Shown: piece after piece, positions 63,344 through 64,000 of the stretch
How the letters are laid out: each line of letters starts with the position of its first letter
Numbering within the stretch: the stretch's first letter is position 1
Source of the DNA: Nostoc flagelliforme FACHB-838
GTDB taxonomy: Bacteria; Cyanobacteriota; Cyanobacteriia; Cyanobacteriales; Nostocaceae
DNA: 64,000 nucleotides
Assembly: GCF_014698065.1 (NCBI RefSeq)
Contig: NZ_JACJSI010000004.1
Location: forward strand, 62,001-126,000
Reading direction: 5' to 3'
The notes under the pieces: model-generated
Databases searched by the model: none
Seen by the model: only the letters and a program-made list of their open reading frames with translations
What the model was told of the DNA's origin: nothing
Program-made: the position numbers and the translations under genes

Positions 63344-63467
63344 TGCAGTCTCCATCAGGTGGCGATCAAAGTTGGCACACACAATACTTTATCCCAAAGT
63401 CGTCAATAGTCCATAGTTAATAATTCATAGTTATTAGGAATGTTAACTATTGACTAATGACGTAAAA

Positions 63468-63490
63468 TCCCACAGCCAACAGGTGTGGGA
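63468..63490 (-). terminator. Intrinsic terminator after vipp1
   Basis: TCCCACA pairs with TGTGGGA across a nine-base loop. Read leftward it is followed by TTTTACG. It lies 27 bases after the vipp1 stop. Confidence 0.7.
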
Positions 63491-63517
63491 CTAGGTAAAA
63501 TAAGTTTTCTGCCAATT

Positions 63518-64000
63518 TTACAATTGATCCAATTGCTTGCGTAAGGAATCCAACTCGGCATCAACTACTTCATTAGACTTAGGAGTAGTGCTTTCTTGTT
63601 GCGGTGGCAGTTGTGCTTGAGTTACTGGAGTAGCGGGTGGTAGCATTTGTGCTTTCAAAGCTGCCAATTCATCATCAACATCGCTACCACCTTCCAACTG
63701 GGCAAATTGGGTTTCTAAATCTGCACCTGCTAACTCTCCTAGTGCCTGGGCGCGGGATTCTTGCATCAAGACTTTTTCTTCCATCCGCTCAAAGGCAGAC
63801 ATTGCACTGCTGGTATTCATCCCACGCACCATGCCTTGGAGTTGCTCTTGGGCTTTGGCAGTAGTAATCCGAGCTTTGAGCATTTCTTTCTTGGTTTTAG
63901 CTTCAGAAATTTTGCTTTCTAGCTGGATTAAGTTGCGCTTGAGGGTTTCAACTTGAGTGCTTTGGGTATCCAGACTAGCTTTCAGGGCAGCGCTGGTGTC
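63518..64000 (-). CDS. vipp1: Membrane-remodelling ESCRT-III-like protein Vipp1/IM30 (3' part)
   Basis: The last 160 codons of a gene whose 5' end is beyond the right edge. The frame is open to the last base of the window. The visible part is coiled coil (ASLDTQSTQVETLKRNLIQL, KISEAKTKKEMLKAR), then PspA-type helices (SSAMSAFERMEEKVLMQESR). The C-terminal extension ending VDAELDSLRKQLDQL is present in Vipp1 but not in PspA. Vipp1 forms rings and rods that maintain thylakoid and plasma membranes. Internal ATGs exist but the family start lies upstream. Confidence 0.9.
   Translation of the reverse strand, partial: DTSAALKASLDTQSTQVETLKRNLIQLESKISEAKTKKEMLKARITTAKAQEQLQGMVRGMNTSSAMSAFERMEEKVLMQESRAQALGELAGADLETQFAQLEGGSDVDDELAALKAQMLPPATPVTQAQLPPQQESTTPKSNEVVDAELDSLRKQLDQL

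Overview
The window looks like chromosome of a filamentous, probably heterocyst-forming cyanobacterium of the Nostoc/Anabaena type. The evidence is the gene content (psbM, psbK, petN, ycf46, vipp1, several cyanobacteria-only DUF families, cyanobacteriochrome GAF domains), the very frequent HIP1 octamer GCGATCGC, heptamer short tandem repeats of the ATTGGTC/ATTAGTC kind between genes, and many dispersed palindromes. All calls come from reading translations and motifs; no database search was run.

Layout. 0.5-7.7 kb: a zinc-ribbon membrane protein and proA, a palindromic mobile-looking element, a Tat-exported PhoD phosphatase behind a candidate Pho box, a tandem universal stress protein, then leftward psbM, a 2Fe-2S protein, psbK and tgt. 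7.9-9.3 kb: a toxin-antitoxin island (DUF433/DUF5615 with a frameshifted toxin, HicAB, one unknown). 9.3-17.2 kb: housekeeping genes (aat, rpsN, nth, rseP, serS) and small cyanobacterial families (DUF3611, PadR-like regulator, CcbB-like cytochrome b6f assembly factor, DUF3155). 17.5-24.4 kb: a GAF histidine kinase, two paralogous secreted proteins (one with S-layer homology domains), and a NACHT NTPase with an N-terminal HTH facing a tiny membrane protein. 24.7-36.5 kb: sbcC, a peptidoglycan-binding/SPOR protein, an SH3 protein, ycf46, and the leftward cluster rpmH-rnpA-PH protein-yidC-khpB-DUF177, then a DUF2808 protein. 37.3-40.2 kb: the three-gene proton-translocating transhydrogenase operon pntA1-pntA2-pntB.

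40.3-44.6 kb is accessory DNA: a two-gene operon of a TRAFAC-like GTPase and a protein I do not recognise, then a PIN-domain pair and a ParDE pair set in repeat-rich DNA. 44.6-52.3 kb is a sensory locus. A 1039-residue cyanobacteriochrome histidine kinase is separated by a leftward petN segment from a rightward run of an ethylene-receptor-like hybrid kinase, a REC-kinase and a membrane protein. 52.4-64 kb: a DEDDh exonuclease, an unknown 45-residue membrane peptide, a TerB-like protein, murF, FAS1 and PanE-like proteins, a small ORF broken by an in-frame stop, a four-GAF cyanobacteriochrome membrane protein with no output domain, an aminotransferase, thioredoxin, and the 3' part of vipp1 running off the right edge.

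The most interesting systems are the light/ethylene sensory locus, the output-less four-GAF receptor, the GTPase plus unknown-partner operon, and the HTH-NACHT protein. Several very short genes (psbM, psbK, petN, rpmH, a 53-residue gene beside petN, and the gene at 53.3 kb) were read by hand from the sequence.
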